NCBI RefSeq assembly: GCF_000834655.1
Contig: NZ_JXQQ01000010.1
Span: 186,001-250,000 of the forward strand
Source: Variovorax paradoxus
Lineage (GTDB): Bacteria > Pseudomonadota > Gammaproteobacteria > Burkholderiales > Burkholderiaceae_C
DNA: 64,000 nucleotides
Reading direction: 5' to 3'
The position numbers were made by a program, and so were the translations under genes. The notes under the pieces were generated by a model. It did not search any database. It was given only the letters and a program-made list of their open reading frames with translations, and was not told the origin of the DNA. This document shows, in pieces, positions 1-8,608 of this stretch. Each line of letters begins with the position of its first letter. Position 1 is the stretch's first letter.

Positions 1-12
1 GGTGAGAGAGGC

Positions 13-723
13 TCAGTGCGTGCCGAGGTAGGCGGCCTTGACCTTGGGGTCGTTCAGGAGTGCGCGGCCCGTGCCCTCCAGGGTGATGTGTCCGGTTTCA
101 AGCACATAGGCGCGGTCGGCCACCCCCAGGGCCTGCTTGGCCATCTGCTCGACCAACAGGATGGTCAGGCCGGCTTCGCGCAGCTGGCGGATCGCATCGA
201 AGATGTCCTTGATGATCAGCGGCGCCAGGCCAAGCGAGGGTTCGTCGAGCAGCAGCAGTTGAGGCTCGCTCATCAGCGCGCGCGAGATCGCGAGCATCTG
301 CTGCTCGCCGCCCGAGAGGGTGCCTGACAACTGGTCCTGCCGCTCCCGCAGCCGCGGAAAGCGCTTGAACTCGCGCTCGACCGCTACGGCTGTCGCAGCG
401 ACGTCCTTGCGGCGTGAGTAAGCACCGAGCATCAGGTTCTCGCGCACCGTTTGGTCGGCGAACACGCCCCGCCCTTCCGGTGACATGGCGATGCCGAGTC
501 CGACACGGTCATGGGACTTCACCGATGTGATGTCCTTGCCATCGAATTGGATGCGGCCTTCGGACACCGGCTCCAGACCGCAAATGCTTTTGAGCAAAGT
601 GCTCTTGCCAGCGCCGTTGGCGCCGATGATCGTGACCACCTCGCCCTTGCGCACCTCGAGACTGACGCCCTTGACAGCCTGAATCGCGCCGTACGCGACC
701 TTGACGGATTCGAGTTTCAACAT
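13..723 (-). CDS. livF: Branched-chain amino acid-type ABC transporter ATP-binding protein LivF
   Basis: Second ATPase of a HAAT-family importer; it would hydrolyse ATP on the cytoplasmic face of the LivH/LivM channel. The 236-aa protein has the usual LivF length. Walker A GANGAGKS is at residues 34-41, the LSGGE signature at 136-140, and Walker B LLLLDEP at 156-162. It is the last gene of a leftward operon, 17 bp after the LivM-LivG fusion. The substrate is not readable from sequence: Liv-type systems also carry aromatic acids, amides and other small carboxylates, and the oxidoreductases upstream make a catabolic substrate more likely than leucine. Family call is firm; substrate unknown. Confidence 0.95.
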   Translation of the reverse strand: MLKLESVKVAYGAIQAVKGVSLEVRKGEVVTIIGANGAGKSTLLKSICGLEPVSEGRIQFDGKDITSVKSHDRVGLGIAMSPEGRGVFADQTVRENLMLGAYSRRKDVAATAVAVEREFKRFPRLRERQDQLSGTLSGGEQQMLAISRALMSEPQLLLLDEPSLGLAPLIIKDIFDAIRQLREAGLTILLVEQMAKQALGVADRAYVLETGHITLEGTGRALLNDPKVKAAYLGTH

Positions 724-740
724 GATGTTCGACTTTCAGG

Positions 741-2519
741 TCAGGCGGCAGCGAGCGCTTCTTCGGGCTCGTCGACGCCAAGATAGGCCTCGACGACCCG
801 CTTGTTGGCCTGCACCTCGGCCGGTTTGCCTTCGGCGATCTTGATGCCGTAGTCCAGCACGATCACATGGTCCGAGATCGACATGACAAGGTCCATGTGG
901 TGCTCGACCATCAGGATGCTCACGCCGCACTTGCCGATGCGCACCAGCAGCTGGCCCAGCTCGGCAGTCTCCTGAGGGTTCAGGCCCGCGGCAGGTTCGT
1001 CGAGCAACAGAAGCTGAGGCTCGGTCGCCAATGCTCGCGCGAGCTCGACGCGACGTTGCAGGCCATAGGGCAGGCTGCCGGCTGCGTGGTGAGCCAGGTG
1101 CAGCAGACCTACGAGATCGAGCAGTTGCAGGGCACGGGCCCGGGTCGCTGCCTCCTGGTTTGTAGCGCTCGGCAGGGAGAACAGCGATGCGAAGAAGCCA
1201 TTGGTCATGCGGCTGTGACGACCCAGCATGACGTTGTCCAGCACCGACAACTCCGCGAACAGCCGCAGGTTCTGGAAAGTTCGTCCCATGCCCTTGCAGC
1301 AGATGGAGTGCACGGGCCGACCCGAGACTTCCTCTCCCAGGAATTTGATCGAACCCTCGGTCGGATCGATCAGCCCGGTGAGCATGTTGATCATCGTGCT
1401 CTTGCCTGCACCGTTCGGTCCGATCAGCGCATGGATGTGGCCGCGCTGCAGCCGGAACGATACGTCCTGCGCCGGCTTCACGCCCCCGAAATTCTTGGTC
1501 ACACCCTCCACCACCAGCAGTTCGCCCGTGCCTTCGGGCCCGATGCGCGTCGAGTCGGCCGCAGCGTTGCGAACTTCGGGTGGTCGCGCCTCCTTGCGAA
1601 ACCACTTCGACAGCAGCCCCGTGACCCCACCCGGCATGACATACAGGGCGAAGAGCAGCAGGACGCCATAGAGAAAGTGCTGCGCTGAAGGCCATCGCGC
1701 GAGGGCAGCGTCGATGACTGTGAGCACCACGGTGCCGACCAGCGGTCCGTATTGAGAACCGGCGCCGCCGAACAGCACCAGCAACAAGATGAAGATCGAC
1801 AGGTGGAAGGTGATGAAGTCGGAATTGATGTACTGGTTCTGTTGGGCAACCAGCGCGCCGGCGATGCCGCAGGTGACGGCCGCCACGACGAAGGCGATCA
1901 CCTTGGCGCGATAGACGCGCACGCCCACCGAGGACGAGGCGATCTCGTCCGCCTGCAGCGACTGGAGTGCCCGGCCGAATCGACCCTGCAGGAGGTTGCG
2001 CAAAAGCAGATGCGTGATGGCGCAAAGGGCGATGCCGAACCACACCCACTGTTCCGAAGTCAACGGCTGCCCGTTCCATGACAATGCCCGGATGCCGTAG
2101 ATGCCCTGCGCGCCGCCGAACACGTCGGTCCACTCGCCCACGAGTTTCTCCACGACGATGCCAAAGGCCAGCGTCACCATGGCCAGGTACGGCCCTTTCA
2201 CCCGCAACGACGGCAGAGCGATCAAGACGCCGCAGACCCCGGAGACGACGGCGGCAATCACAAGCGCCAGCCAAGGGTTCATTTCGGTCCGCGTCGTCAA
2301 CAACGCGACTGCATAGGCACCGGCTGCGAACAGCCCCGCCTGGCCCAGCGACTTCTGTCCTGCATAGCCGACCAGCACATTCATGCCAGCGGCGCACAGG
2401 TAGTAGACGCACATCATGAAGACGATGCGCAGGTAGTAGTCGTTTCCGAACAGCGAGGTGATGCCGATCAGGGCGGCAGCGACCAGAACGACGGCCAGGA
2501 GATGTTGACCGTGCTTCAT
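741..2519 (-). CDS. livM-livG: Fused LivM permease - LivG ATPase of Liv-type ABC importer
   Basis: A single 592-aa reading frame carries a LivM-type permease (about residues 1-305, hydrophobic segments from residue 6 on) and a complete LivG-type ATPase (about 335-592). Walker A GPNGAGKS is at 367-374, followed by an ABC signature region and a LLLLDEP Walker B. The start chosen is the ATG at 2519, which overlaps the livH stop by 4 bp (ATGA coupling). The same frame stays open further upstream, but that extension overlaps livH and reads as nonsense. livM and livG are usually separate genes; the fusion ties channel and ATPase in one chain and recurs in some proteobacterial Liv systems. No internal stop or frameshift is visible across the join. 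Confidence 0.93.
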   Translation of the reverse strand: MKHGQHLLAVVLVAAALIGITSLFGNDYYLRIVFMMCVYYLCAAGMNVLVGYAGQKSLGQAGLFAAGAYAVALLTTRTEMNPWLALVIAAVVSGVCGVLIALPSLRVKGPYLAMVTLAFGIVVEKLVGEWTDVFGGAQGIYGIRALSWNGQPLTSEQWVWFGIALCAITHLLLRNLLQGRFGRALQSLQADEIASSSVGVRVYRAKVIAFVVAAVTCGIAGALVAQQNQYINSDFITFHLSIFILLLVLFGGAGSQYGPLVGTVVLTVIDAALARWPSAQHFLYGVLLLFALYVMPGGVTGLLSKWFRKEARPPEVRNAAADSTRIGPEGTGELLVVEGVTKNFGGVKPAQDVSFRLQRGHIHALIGPNGAGKSTMINMLTGLIDPTEGSIKFLGEEVSGRPVHSICCKGMGRTFQNLRLFAELSVLDNVMLGRHSRMTNGFFASLFSLPSATNQEAATRARALQLLDLVGLLHLAHHAAGSLPYGLQRRVELARALATEPQLLLLDEPAAGLNPQETAELGQLLVRIGKCGVSILMVEHHMDLVMSISDHVIVLDYGIKIAEGKPAEVQANKRVVEAYLGVDEPEEALAAA

Positions 2520-3439
2520 ACCTTCTCCACCAGTTTCTTGCCGAACAGCCCGGTCGGACGGAAGGCGAGGACCAGAATCACCAGAGCGAAGACTGCGACC
2601 TCGCGCCACTGGGCCTGCCACAGGTTGACCAGCGATTCGAGGACGCCGAGCACGAAGCCGCCGATGACGCATCCGCGCGGGTTGCTCAGGCCACCGATCA
2701 TGGCGCCCGAGAAGCCCTTGAGGCCCACTGTGAGACCCATGAAGAGCGAGGCTTGCGCGATCGGCGCCAGCAGGAAACCCGACAGGCCTGCCAGTGCCGA
2801 GCTGGTCACGAAGGCACCGACCATGACCGCGTTGGTATTGATGCCCATCAGGCTGGCGACGTTGCCGTTCGCCGCGACGGCGCGCATGGCCTTGCCCACC
2901 ATCGTCTTGTTCATCACGAAATCGAAGCCGATCATGATGACCACCGCGACGGCCAGCGTGAGCAGTTCCTGCGGACGGACTCCGACGCCGAGGATGCGGA
3001 TGACCGAGTCGCCCACCGGACCAGGGACCACCACGGGCTTGGGCCCCCAGATCGCCAGTCCGATGCTTTGCAGGATGACGCCGAAGCCCAGGGTGCTCAT
3101 GACCCATGCCATGCCCGGTCGCCCTGCGAAGGGCCGCACGCCGATGGCATAAAGCAACCAGCCGAGCAGGCCCATGACACCCAATGCGGCAGCCAGTGCC
3201 AGGAGTTGGGCGCCGGCACCGGGCAATGCCTGGCCGAAAGTGGTCGAGGTCACGGGAAGACCCAGAACCAGAAAGAGCGCGCTCATGCCGATGAAGGCAC
3301 CGGCGGAGACGAACTCACCGTGCGAGAAGTTCAGGGTCTTGGTGGTGGTGAAAGTGATGCTGAAACCGAGTGCGACCAAGGCATAGGCACCGCCCACAGC
3401 CAAGCCGCTGAGAATCGCTTGCAGGAGCGCCTCTGTCAT
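2516..3439 (-). CDS. livH: Branched-chain amino acid-type ABC transporter permease LivH
   Basis: Inner-membrane channel subunit, 307 aa, the normal LivH length, with about eight hydrophobic segments. The N-terminal stretch SGLAVGGAYALVALGFS and the internal GFSGAMIGGLSNPRG region are typical of the family. It pairs with the LivM half of the fusion downstream, which it overlaps by 4 bp. It lies 58 bp after the binding-protein gene, consistent with one transcript. Nothing odd apart from the fused partner. Confidence 0.94.
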   Translation of the reverse strand: MTEALLQAILSGLAVGGAYALVALGFSITFTTTKTLNFSHGEFVSAGAFIGMSALFLVLGLPVTSTTFGQALPGAGAQLLALAAALGVMGLLGWLLYAIGVRPFAGRPGMAWVMSTLGFGVILQSIGLAIWGPKPVVVPGPVGDSVIRILGVGVRPQELLTLAVAVVIMIGFDFVMNKTMVGKAMRAVAANGNVASLMGINTNAVMVGAFVTSSALAGLSGFLLAPIAQASLFMGLTVGLKGFSGAMIGGLSNPRGCVIGGFVLGVLESLVNLWQAQWREVAVFALVILVLAFRPTGLFGKKLVEKV

Positions 3440-3497
3440 ATTTGCCTCCGAGATGATGGACTGGGCCGCAGGTCGCGGCCCGCAAATGCGAAGCGCG

Positions 3498-4697
3498 TTA
3501 CTGCTTGAAGTCGACGCCGGACAGCGATCCGACGATGGCGTCCGTGTATGGCAGCAGCTTGCCGTCCTTCCAGCGGATCCACACCAGGTCCTTCGCGGTC
3601 AAGGCTTCGTGGTTGGTCTTGCTGAAAGGCTTGACGTAAGTCTTGAGAACTCCCTGAACGGGTGTTTTCAGGTCTTCCAGCGCAACGCGCACGGCCGATC
3701 CATCGAAGCTGTTGGCTTGCTTGACTGCAGCCGCATACAGCTGCACCGAGTCGTAGCCGTGGAGCGCGAAGGAGAACGAGCCTGGCGCCTTGAGTTTGGG
3801 GCCGACGCGATCGAAAAGCTTCTGCTGAGCGGGCGTGCGCGTCTCGCTGACGGTGCGCATGAAGATCGGTTTTTCGGCGAGCGCCTTGCCAGCTGCGTCG
3901 TAGAACGTGATGTTGTCCGCGGCCCAGGACGTCAGCACCAGCGGGAAGTAGTTGATCTTCTCCATGCTGCGCACCAGTTGCGCGATCGGCGTGCCCTGTG
4001 CCCATACCACGACGGTATCGACGCCGGCAGACTTCATCTTGCTCAACTGGGAGGTCATGTCGGTGTCGCCCACACCGAAGCGCTCGGTGGCGGCGATCTT
4101 GATGTCCTGCATCTTGGCCAGCTCTTCCATGTCCTTCAGCCCGCCCTGGCCATAGCCGGTGGTTTCTGCCATGAGGCCGATGACCTTCGACTGTGCGGAG
4201 TTCTTCTTCACATAGGCCATCAGCGCCGCTACCTGCTCACGGTCAACCATCGACACGCGGAACATGTAGTTGTCGGCACCGGGGCTGACGGGCTTGGTAA
4301 TGTCGGTACCCGAGCCCACGTTGCCGATCACCGGCACCTTCTTCTGATTGGCGATGTGCTTCCAGGCCATGGCGTTGCCCGAATTCGTCGGGCCAAAGAC
4401 GGCCGAGACTTTCTCGCTGTCCACAAGCTCGCTCATGTTCTGAATCGACTTGGGCGGAGCGGACGTGTCGTCCCGTGTCACGAGCGTCAACTTTTTACCG
4501 AGCACGCCGCCTGTAGCATTGATGTCGGCGATGGCGGCTTCCATGCCGAGCACCGCAGCCTGGCCGCTCTGTGCGGAGGGCGACGCGGACAGATCGCCGT
4601 TGTAGCCCAGCTTGACGTCCTGGGCATTCGCAGTGGCGGCGGCCGCGACAAGACTGGCGGTCAAAACGGCATGCTTGAAGAATGTAGGGGTGCGCAT
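3498..4697 (-). CDS. livK: Periplasmic Liv-type ABC transporter substrate-binding protein
   Basis: Binding protein of 399 aa with a Sec signal peptide (basic start, hydrophobic core around residues 8-20, predicted cleavage after the Ala-rich TANA at about 25). The mature part has the type-I periplasmic-binding fold pattern of Peripla_BP_6 proteins, including VKLGYNGDLSASPSAQSG near the start. A strong AGAGGAGA-type ribosome-binding site precedes the ATG. It is the first transport gene after the SDR, so catabolic genes and importer are probably co-transcribed. The ligand cannot be stated; homologues bind amino acids, benzoates or other acids. Confidence 0.93.
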   Translation of the reverse strand: MRTPTFFKHAVLTASLVAAAATANAQDVKLGYNGDLSASPSAQSGQAAVLGMEAAIADINATGGVLGKKLTLVTRDDTSAPPKSIQNMSELVDSEKVSAVFGPTNSGNAMAWKHIANQKKVPVIGNVGSGTDITKPVSPGADNYMFRVSMVDREQVAALMAYVKKNSAQSKVIGLMAETTGYGQGGLKDMEELAKMQDIKIAATERFGVGDTDMTSQLSKMKSAGVDTVVVWAQGTPIAQLVRSMEKINYFPLVLTSWAADNITFYDAAGKALAEKPIFMRTVSETRTPAQQKLFDRVGPKLKAPGSFSFALHGYDSVQLYAAAVKQANSFDGSAVRVALEDLKTPVQGVLKTYVKPFSKTNHEALTAKDLVWIRWKDGKLLPYTDAIVGSLSGVDFKQ

Positions 4698-4720
4698 GGT
4701 TGTCTCCTCTTAGGGTTTCT

Positions 4721-4735
4721 GAACTCGGCGAGTTC
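4721..4735. repeat. Short inverted repeat upstream of livK
   Basis: GAACTC-GGC-GAGTTC is a perfect 6-bp inverted repeat with a 3-bp centre, 24 bp upstream of the livK start in the short SDR-livK gap. It could be a small mRNA hairpin that sets binding-protein expression, or a minor operator. Only the symmetry is observed. Confidence 0.3.
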
Positions 4736-4770
4736 GGGGTTGCGAACGGGAAAACGAGATGGGTGGAAGC

Positions 4771-5547
4771 TCAACTGGCCAGGAAGCCGCCGTCGACTGG
4801 AAGCATCACTCCGGTCACGTAGCTGGCCATGCCGGAGGCGAGGAAGACCACGGGGCCGACCAGTTCCTCGGGCTGCCCCACGCGGCCCATGGGCGTGCGC
4901 AGCATGAACTTGTCGAGGCGCTCGGGTGCTTCGCGCGTGTAGGAGGTCATCGGCGTCTCGATGACTCCCGGCGCTATCGCATTAACGCGAACGCCGTCCT
5001 TCGCGAGTTCGACAGCCAGGGCTTGCGTCATCAGCTTGACCGCGCCCTTCGAGGGCGAATAGCCCACCACATTGGGGATGCCCGTGCTGGAGGCGATGGA
5101 GGCTACGTTGATGATGCAGCCCTTCGTTTTCCTCAGCGATTCGAGCCAGGCGTGCGTCGGGAGGAAGGTCCCCATCACATTGACTTCGAGGGTGCGCTCG
5201 AGGTTCGACGCCACCTTCGGGCTGTCCAGGCCTTCGCGAATGATGATGCCGGCGTTGTTGACCAGGATGTCGACGTTGCCGACCTCGTGGGCAACGGTCA
5301 GTGCGAGCGCCTGGCAGGCATCACGGGAGGTGACGTCGAGCTTGTAGGCGACCGCGGTGCCACCGTCGGCATTGATTTCAGCGGCCACGTCCTTCGCGTT
5401 CGCGTCGTTCAGGTCTGTCACGACGACCTTGGCGCCTGACTTGGCAAGGCCCTTGGCAATGGCCTTGCCGTTGCCCTGCCCTGCGCCGGTCACGAGCGCG
5501 ATGCGTCCTTCGAGGACCTGGGGGGCCATCTTTGGGGAGATTTCCAT
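4771..5547 (-). CDS. SDR-family NAD(P)-dependent oxidoreductase
   Basis: Classical short-chain dehydrogenase/reductase of 258 aa. It has the cofactor motif TGAGQGNG near residue 20, NNAG in the middle, an active-site Ser in VASIASS, and YSPSK (the YxxxK pair). Such enzymes interconvert a hydroxyl and a ketone on a small molecule. The start at 5547 is chosen because AGGAAAG lies 6-12 bases upstream; an in-frame ATG at 5565 would add MKQERR. It sits between the KstD-like flavoprotein and the Liv importer in a leftward operon under the divergent IclR regulator, so it probably acts on the imported compound or a product of it. Exact substrate unknown. Confidence 0.9.
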   Translation of the reverse strand: MEISPKMAPQVLEGRIALVTGAGQGNGKAIAKGLAKSGAKVVVTDLNDANAKDVAAEINADGGTAVAYKLDVTSRDACQALALTVAHEVGNVDILVNNAGIIIREGLDSPKVASNLERTLEVNVMGTFLPTHAWLESLRKTKGCIINVASIASSTGIPNVVGYSPSKGAVKLMTQALAVELAKDGVRVNAIAPGVIETPMTSYTREAPERLDKFMLRTPMGRVGQPEELVGPVVFLASGMASYVTGVMLPVDGGFLAS

Positions 5548-5579
5548 TCGTCTTTCCTGTTTCATGTCCGTGCGACGTT

Positions 5580-7337
5580 TCAGGCGGCAAGGACGCGCTG
5601 GCGCTGCGCTGCCAACTGCACCACTTCCGCCGGTTGTCTATCGATGGCTCGCGCGAGAGCCTGGCCGGCGACATAGCCGAAGGTCAGCGCCGGGCCGAGG
5701 GTGATGCCGGCACCGGGGTAGTTGCCGCCCATGATGCTGGCGGCGTCGTTGCCGATGGCGTACAGGCCCTTGATCGGTTGGCGGTCCTTCGTGAGTACGC
5801 GGCAGGATTCATCTGTCGACAGGCCGGCGAAGGTGCCGATCTCTCCCACGACAATCTTGATGGCGTAGAACGGACCCTGGCGGATGGGTGCCATGCACGG
5901 ATTGGGCGTCACCATCGAGTCACCCTGGAAGCGGTTGTAGGCAGTGGTGCCCTTGCCGAATTTCGTGTCGACGCCCTGGGCCGCGTCGCGATTGAACGCT
6001 TCGACCTCTTCCTGCAGCGCGGCATGCGGCACGCCGATTTGCTTGGCGAGTTCCTGCAGCGTGTTGCCGGATTTCAGGTAGCCCGTGGCCAGGTGCCTGC
6101 CGATGGGCAGCGGGAACGGCGCCACGCAGCCCATGCCGTATTCGCGCAGATGCTTGTGGTCGCAGATTTCCCAGCACGTCACTTCCGAAGCGCCTTCGCA
6201 GGCCTTGACCAGATCCTGGATGAAGTCGTGGTACGACATCGCTTCATTGGTGAAGCGCCGACCCTTCTGGGTCACGGCGATGACTCCCGGCTTGGCCCGG
6301 TCGATGAAGTGAGGCATGACGCCTTCGGAGCCATTCTTGCGCCGCGTCACCGAGGTCGGGCACCATGCCGCCGCATTCGGAATGGTGGGGTCGACCCAGC
6401 CGCCGACGGATTCGCCGAGGCGAAGGCCGTCGCCGGTGTTGAGGGCCGGCGACGGCGTGTAGTGTTCGTGGCCGGTCGGCGCGTGGGGAAAGAGCTGCTT
6501 GCGACGCTCGATGTCGTAGGGGAAGCCACCGCAGGCCAGGACGACGCCGCGCCGGACCCGGACATCGACAGGCTTGCCGTCGCGCACGACCTGGGCGCCG
6601 ACCACGGCGTCGCCTTCCGTGATGAGCTTCTCGACGTTCGAGTTGAGCCACACCGGAACGTCGAGGTTCATCGCGGCCTTGGCGAGACGTCCCGCAAGGG
6701 CATTGCCGTTGGTCAGGGTCATGCCACGGCCATGTCGTACGACATCGAGCAGGTGGCCGCCGAAACGCTTGGCCACGTAGAAGAACGACTCGAAGGACTT
6801 GAAGGCACGCAGGAAGTGCCAGAGCTCCTTGCCGGAGCCCAACATCATGCCAAACACCGTCAACTCGGGGACCGGCGGCGCCAGTTCCTTGACGCGCGGG
6901 CCGAGCTCGCGCGCGTCGAAGGGACGAGTCACCATGGAGCGCCCGCCTGGCTGGCCGCCGGGTGCTTCGGCGTGGTAGTCGGGAAACACGGGCGGCATGT
7001 CGAACTGCACGCAGGTGTTCTGGGTGAAGAAGTCGAAGGCTTTGGGGCCGTTCTCCAGGAAGGTGTCGACCCGTGCGGCATCGAAATGCGTGGTCGCTTC
7101 ATGTTCGAGGTATGCGCGCGCAGCACCAGGCGGTTCGTTGATGCCCTGATCGCGTGCGAGCTTGGTGCCCGGAATCCAGAGCCAGCCACCCGATCGCGCG
7201 GTGGTGCCGCCGTAGACCGGCGCCTTGTCCACGACTAGGACCTTCAATCCGTGATGGGCCGCCGTCACCGCCGCCGACATACCGGACGCGCCGGTGCCAA
7301 CGACCAGGACGTCGTACTCCGTCTCCTGCTTGCTCAT
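5580..7337 (-). CDS. FAD-dependent oxidoreductase, 3-ketosteroid delta-1-dehydrogenase-like
   Basis: Flavoprotein of 585 aa in the fumarate reductase/KstD superfamily. The N-terminal dinucleotide fold has GTGASG at residues 14-19. KstD-like signatures follow: YGGTTARSGG near 42-51, then WIPG. The C-terminus has YAIGNDAASIMGG and YPGAGITLGPALTFGY, typical of 3-oxosteroid 1-dehydrogenases. Known members introduce a double bond next to a ketone in steroids and related cyclic ketones. Here the substrate is uncertain, because no other steroid genes are present. Start ATG 7337 has AAGGAG 9 bases upstream. It is the first gene of the leftward operon, facing iclR. Confidence 0.88.
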   Translation of the reverse strand: MSKQETEYDVLVVGTGASGMSAAVTAAHHGLKVLVVDKAPVYGGTTARSGGWLWIPGTKLARDQGINEPPGAARAYLEHEATTHFDAARVDTFLENGPKAFDFFTQNTCVQFDMPPVFPDYHAEAPGGQPGGRSMVTRPFDARELGPRVKELAPPVPELTVFGMMLGSGKELWHFLRAFKSFESFFYVAKRFGGHLLDVVRHGRGMTLTNGNALAGRLAKAAMNLDVPVWLNSNVEKLITEGDAVVGAQVVRDGKPVDVRVRRGVVLACGGFPYDIERRKQLFPHAPTGHEHYTPSPALNTGDGLRLGESVGGWVDPTIPNAAAWCPTSVTRRKNGSEGVMPHFIDRAKPGVIAVTQKGRRFTNEAMSYHDFIQDLVKACEGASEVTCWEICDHKHLREYGMGCVAPFPLPIGRHLATGYLKSGNTLQELAKQIGVPHAALQEEVEAFNRDAAQGVDTKFGKGTTAYNRFQGDSMVTPNPCMAPIRQGPFYAIKIVVGEIGTFAGLSTDESCRVLTKDRQPIKGLYAIGNDAASIMGGNYPGAGITLGPALTFGYVAGQALARAIDRQPAEVVQLAAQRQRVLAA

Positions 7338-7382
7338 GACCAAAAACTCCTTGAAGTAGAGGCCGCCTTTGTCGACCTGATG

Positions 7383-7403
7383 GCGTTAGTATGGTGCTAA
7401 CGC
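7383..7403. promoter_or_regulatory. Candidate IclR operator (GCGTTAG-N7-CTAACGC)
   Basis: A perfect 7-bp inverted repeat with a 7-bp spacer lies between the divergent flavoprotein gene and iclR, 46 bp from the flavoprotein start. A third copy of the half-site GCGTTAG occurs at 7457-7463, next to the iclR ribosome-binding site. Symmetry and position fit control of the operon and autoregulation by the IclR protein. The protein-site link is inferred. Confidence 0.6.
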
Positions 7404-7422
7404 ATCTTTCCTATGCTGATCG

Positions 7423-7452
7423 TTTACCCTAGGCTAATGGGATTGCTATACT
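7423..7452 (+). promoter_or_regulatory. Candidate sigma70 promoter of iclR
   Basis: TTTACC and TATACT are separated by 18 bp, with a strong AGGAGG ribosome-binding site at 7462-7467 and the ATG at 7473. The leader would be very short. The GCGTTAG half-site at 7457-7463 covers the expected transcription start, a good place for autorepression. Confidence 0.5.
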
Positions 7453-7472
7453 CGAAGCGTTAGGAGGCATCC

Positions 7473-8276
7473 ATGACCGCGCTGGAAAACGAAGGAAACG
7501 AGTCGGGCTCAGAGAAGGAGCGCAGAGGTATCCAATCCATCGAGGCTGGTGGCCAACTGCTGCTTGCGCTGGGTGCGCATGGACGTCCTATGCCGCTGCG
7601 AGAACTCGCCAAGGCGGCGGATATGGCACCGGGGAAAGCGCACCCTTACTTGGTGAGCTTTGCGAAGCTAGGGCTGGTTACCCAGGAGGCCTCTACGGGC
7701 CACTACTGGCTCGGCCCGACGGCGATGCAGCTCGGCCTGGTCACGCTGAGGATGCTGAATCCTGTTCGAGAGGCGACGCCTTTCGCCGAGGCCTTGGCGC
7801 GGGAGACGGGGCACAGCGTGGCACTGTCGGTCTGGGGGAATCAAGGTCCCACGGTGGTGTTCCTGTTTGACGCCATCTATCCGTTGCACACCAACATCCG
7901 GACCGGAACCGTAATGTCGCTGGCGGGCACGGCCACGGGGCGCCTCTTTGCGGCCTACCTGCCGGCCAAGCTGATCGAAGAGTCGCTGCTCGAAGACGAG
8001 CGGCGCCTGGGACCGGATATCGCAAAGCCCATCGACTCTGGCGATCTGCAAGGCATGCTCGGCGAGGTTCGCAAGCACGGCGTTTCGCGGTCAGTGAACA
8101 ATCCGACGCCGGGTGTTTGCTCGTTTGCAGCGCCGGTCTTCGACTATTCTGGGAACATCGTTCTCGGCATCACCTTGATGGGACGGTCCAGATCGTTTGA
8201 CACGAGCTGGACGGGGACCCAGGCGACGGCCGTCAAGGCCTGCGGCGTGGACGTTTCGAAGCGACTGGGGCATTGA
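7473..8276 (+). CDS. IclR-family transcriptional regulator
   Basis: 267-aa regulator with an N-terminal winged helix-turn-helix (about residues 20-75, recognition region near MAPGKAHPYLVSFAKLGL) and a C-terminal IclR effector-binding domain (about 95-260) that normally senses a small carboxylate or aromatic. It diverges from the KstD-like/SDR/Liv operon across a 135-bp gap with symmetric sites, so it is the likely local regulator. Whether it represses or activates cannot be told. The effector is presumably the imported compound or an intermediate. Confidence 0.92.
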   Translation: MTALENEGNESGSEKERRGIQSIEAGGQLLLALGAHGRPMPLRELAKAADMAPGKAHPYLVSFAKLGLVTQEASTGHYWLGPTAMQLGLVTLRMLNPVREATPFAEALARETGHSVALSVWGNQGPTVVFLFDAIYPLHTNIRTGTVMSLAGTATGRLFAAYLPAKLIEESLLEDERRLGPDIAKPIDSGDLQGMLGEVRKHGVSRSVNNPTPGVCSFAAPVFDYSGNIVLGITLMGRSRSFDTSWTGTQATAVKACGVDVSKRLGH

Positions 8277-8608
8277 TCTGCACAGCCAGACGAGATCAGT
8301 GCATCCGTCGACATCTTCGTAGCCGCTGGCTGGCTCAAGGTGCACGCCGCGCTTCGTGCGCCGCCGCACCTTGGACTTCGGGCTCGCGCGGGCCATCGAA
8401 GCCGCGACCCGCTGGCCTGGGGGTCAAGGTCGCAGCAACTTCTGCTCGCCAGCGACGACTCGCGGTTGCCGGATTGGCAGGACCGACGCCAGCCAGCATC
8501 GCGTGGATTGGGGCAGTGACCCACACCCCTGGGGTGACGTGGCAGGCACCGCGGGAGGAGGCCGTGATTGCGCCGTATTGCAGTGGCGCTGCCGCGGCGC
8601 CAAGTGTC
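8277..8608. other. 332-bp gap without a convincing gene
   Basis: This lies between the convergent ends of iclR and the HipA-like gene. Open frames exist on both strands, but none has a recognisable motif or ribosome-binding site, and they look like GC-rich chance frames. No clear terminator hairpin with a T-tract was seen. Confidence 0.5.

Noticed and set aside
2519..3107. Extension of the LivM-LivG frame upstream to 3107 (788 aa).
   Set aside because: The extra ~196 residues overlap livH in another frame and read as low-complexity basic sequence; the ATGA overlap supports ATG 2519.
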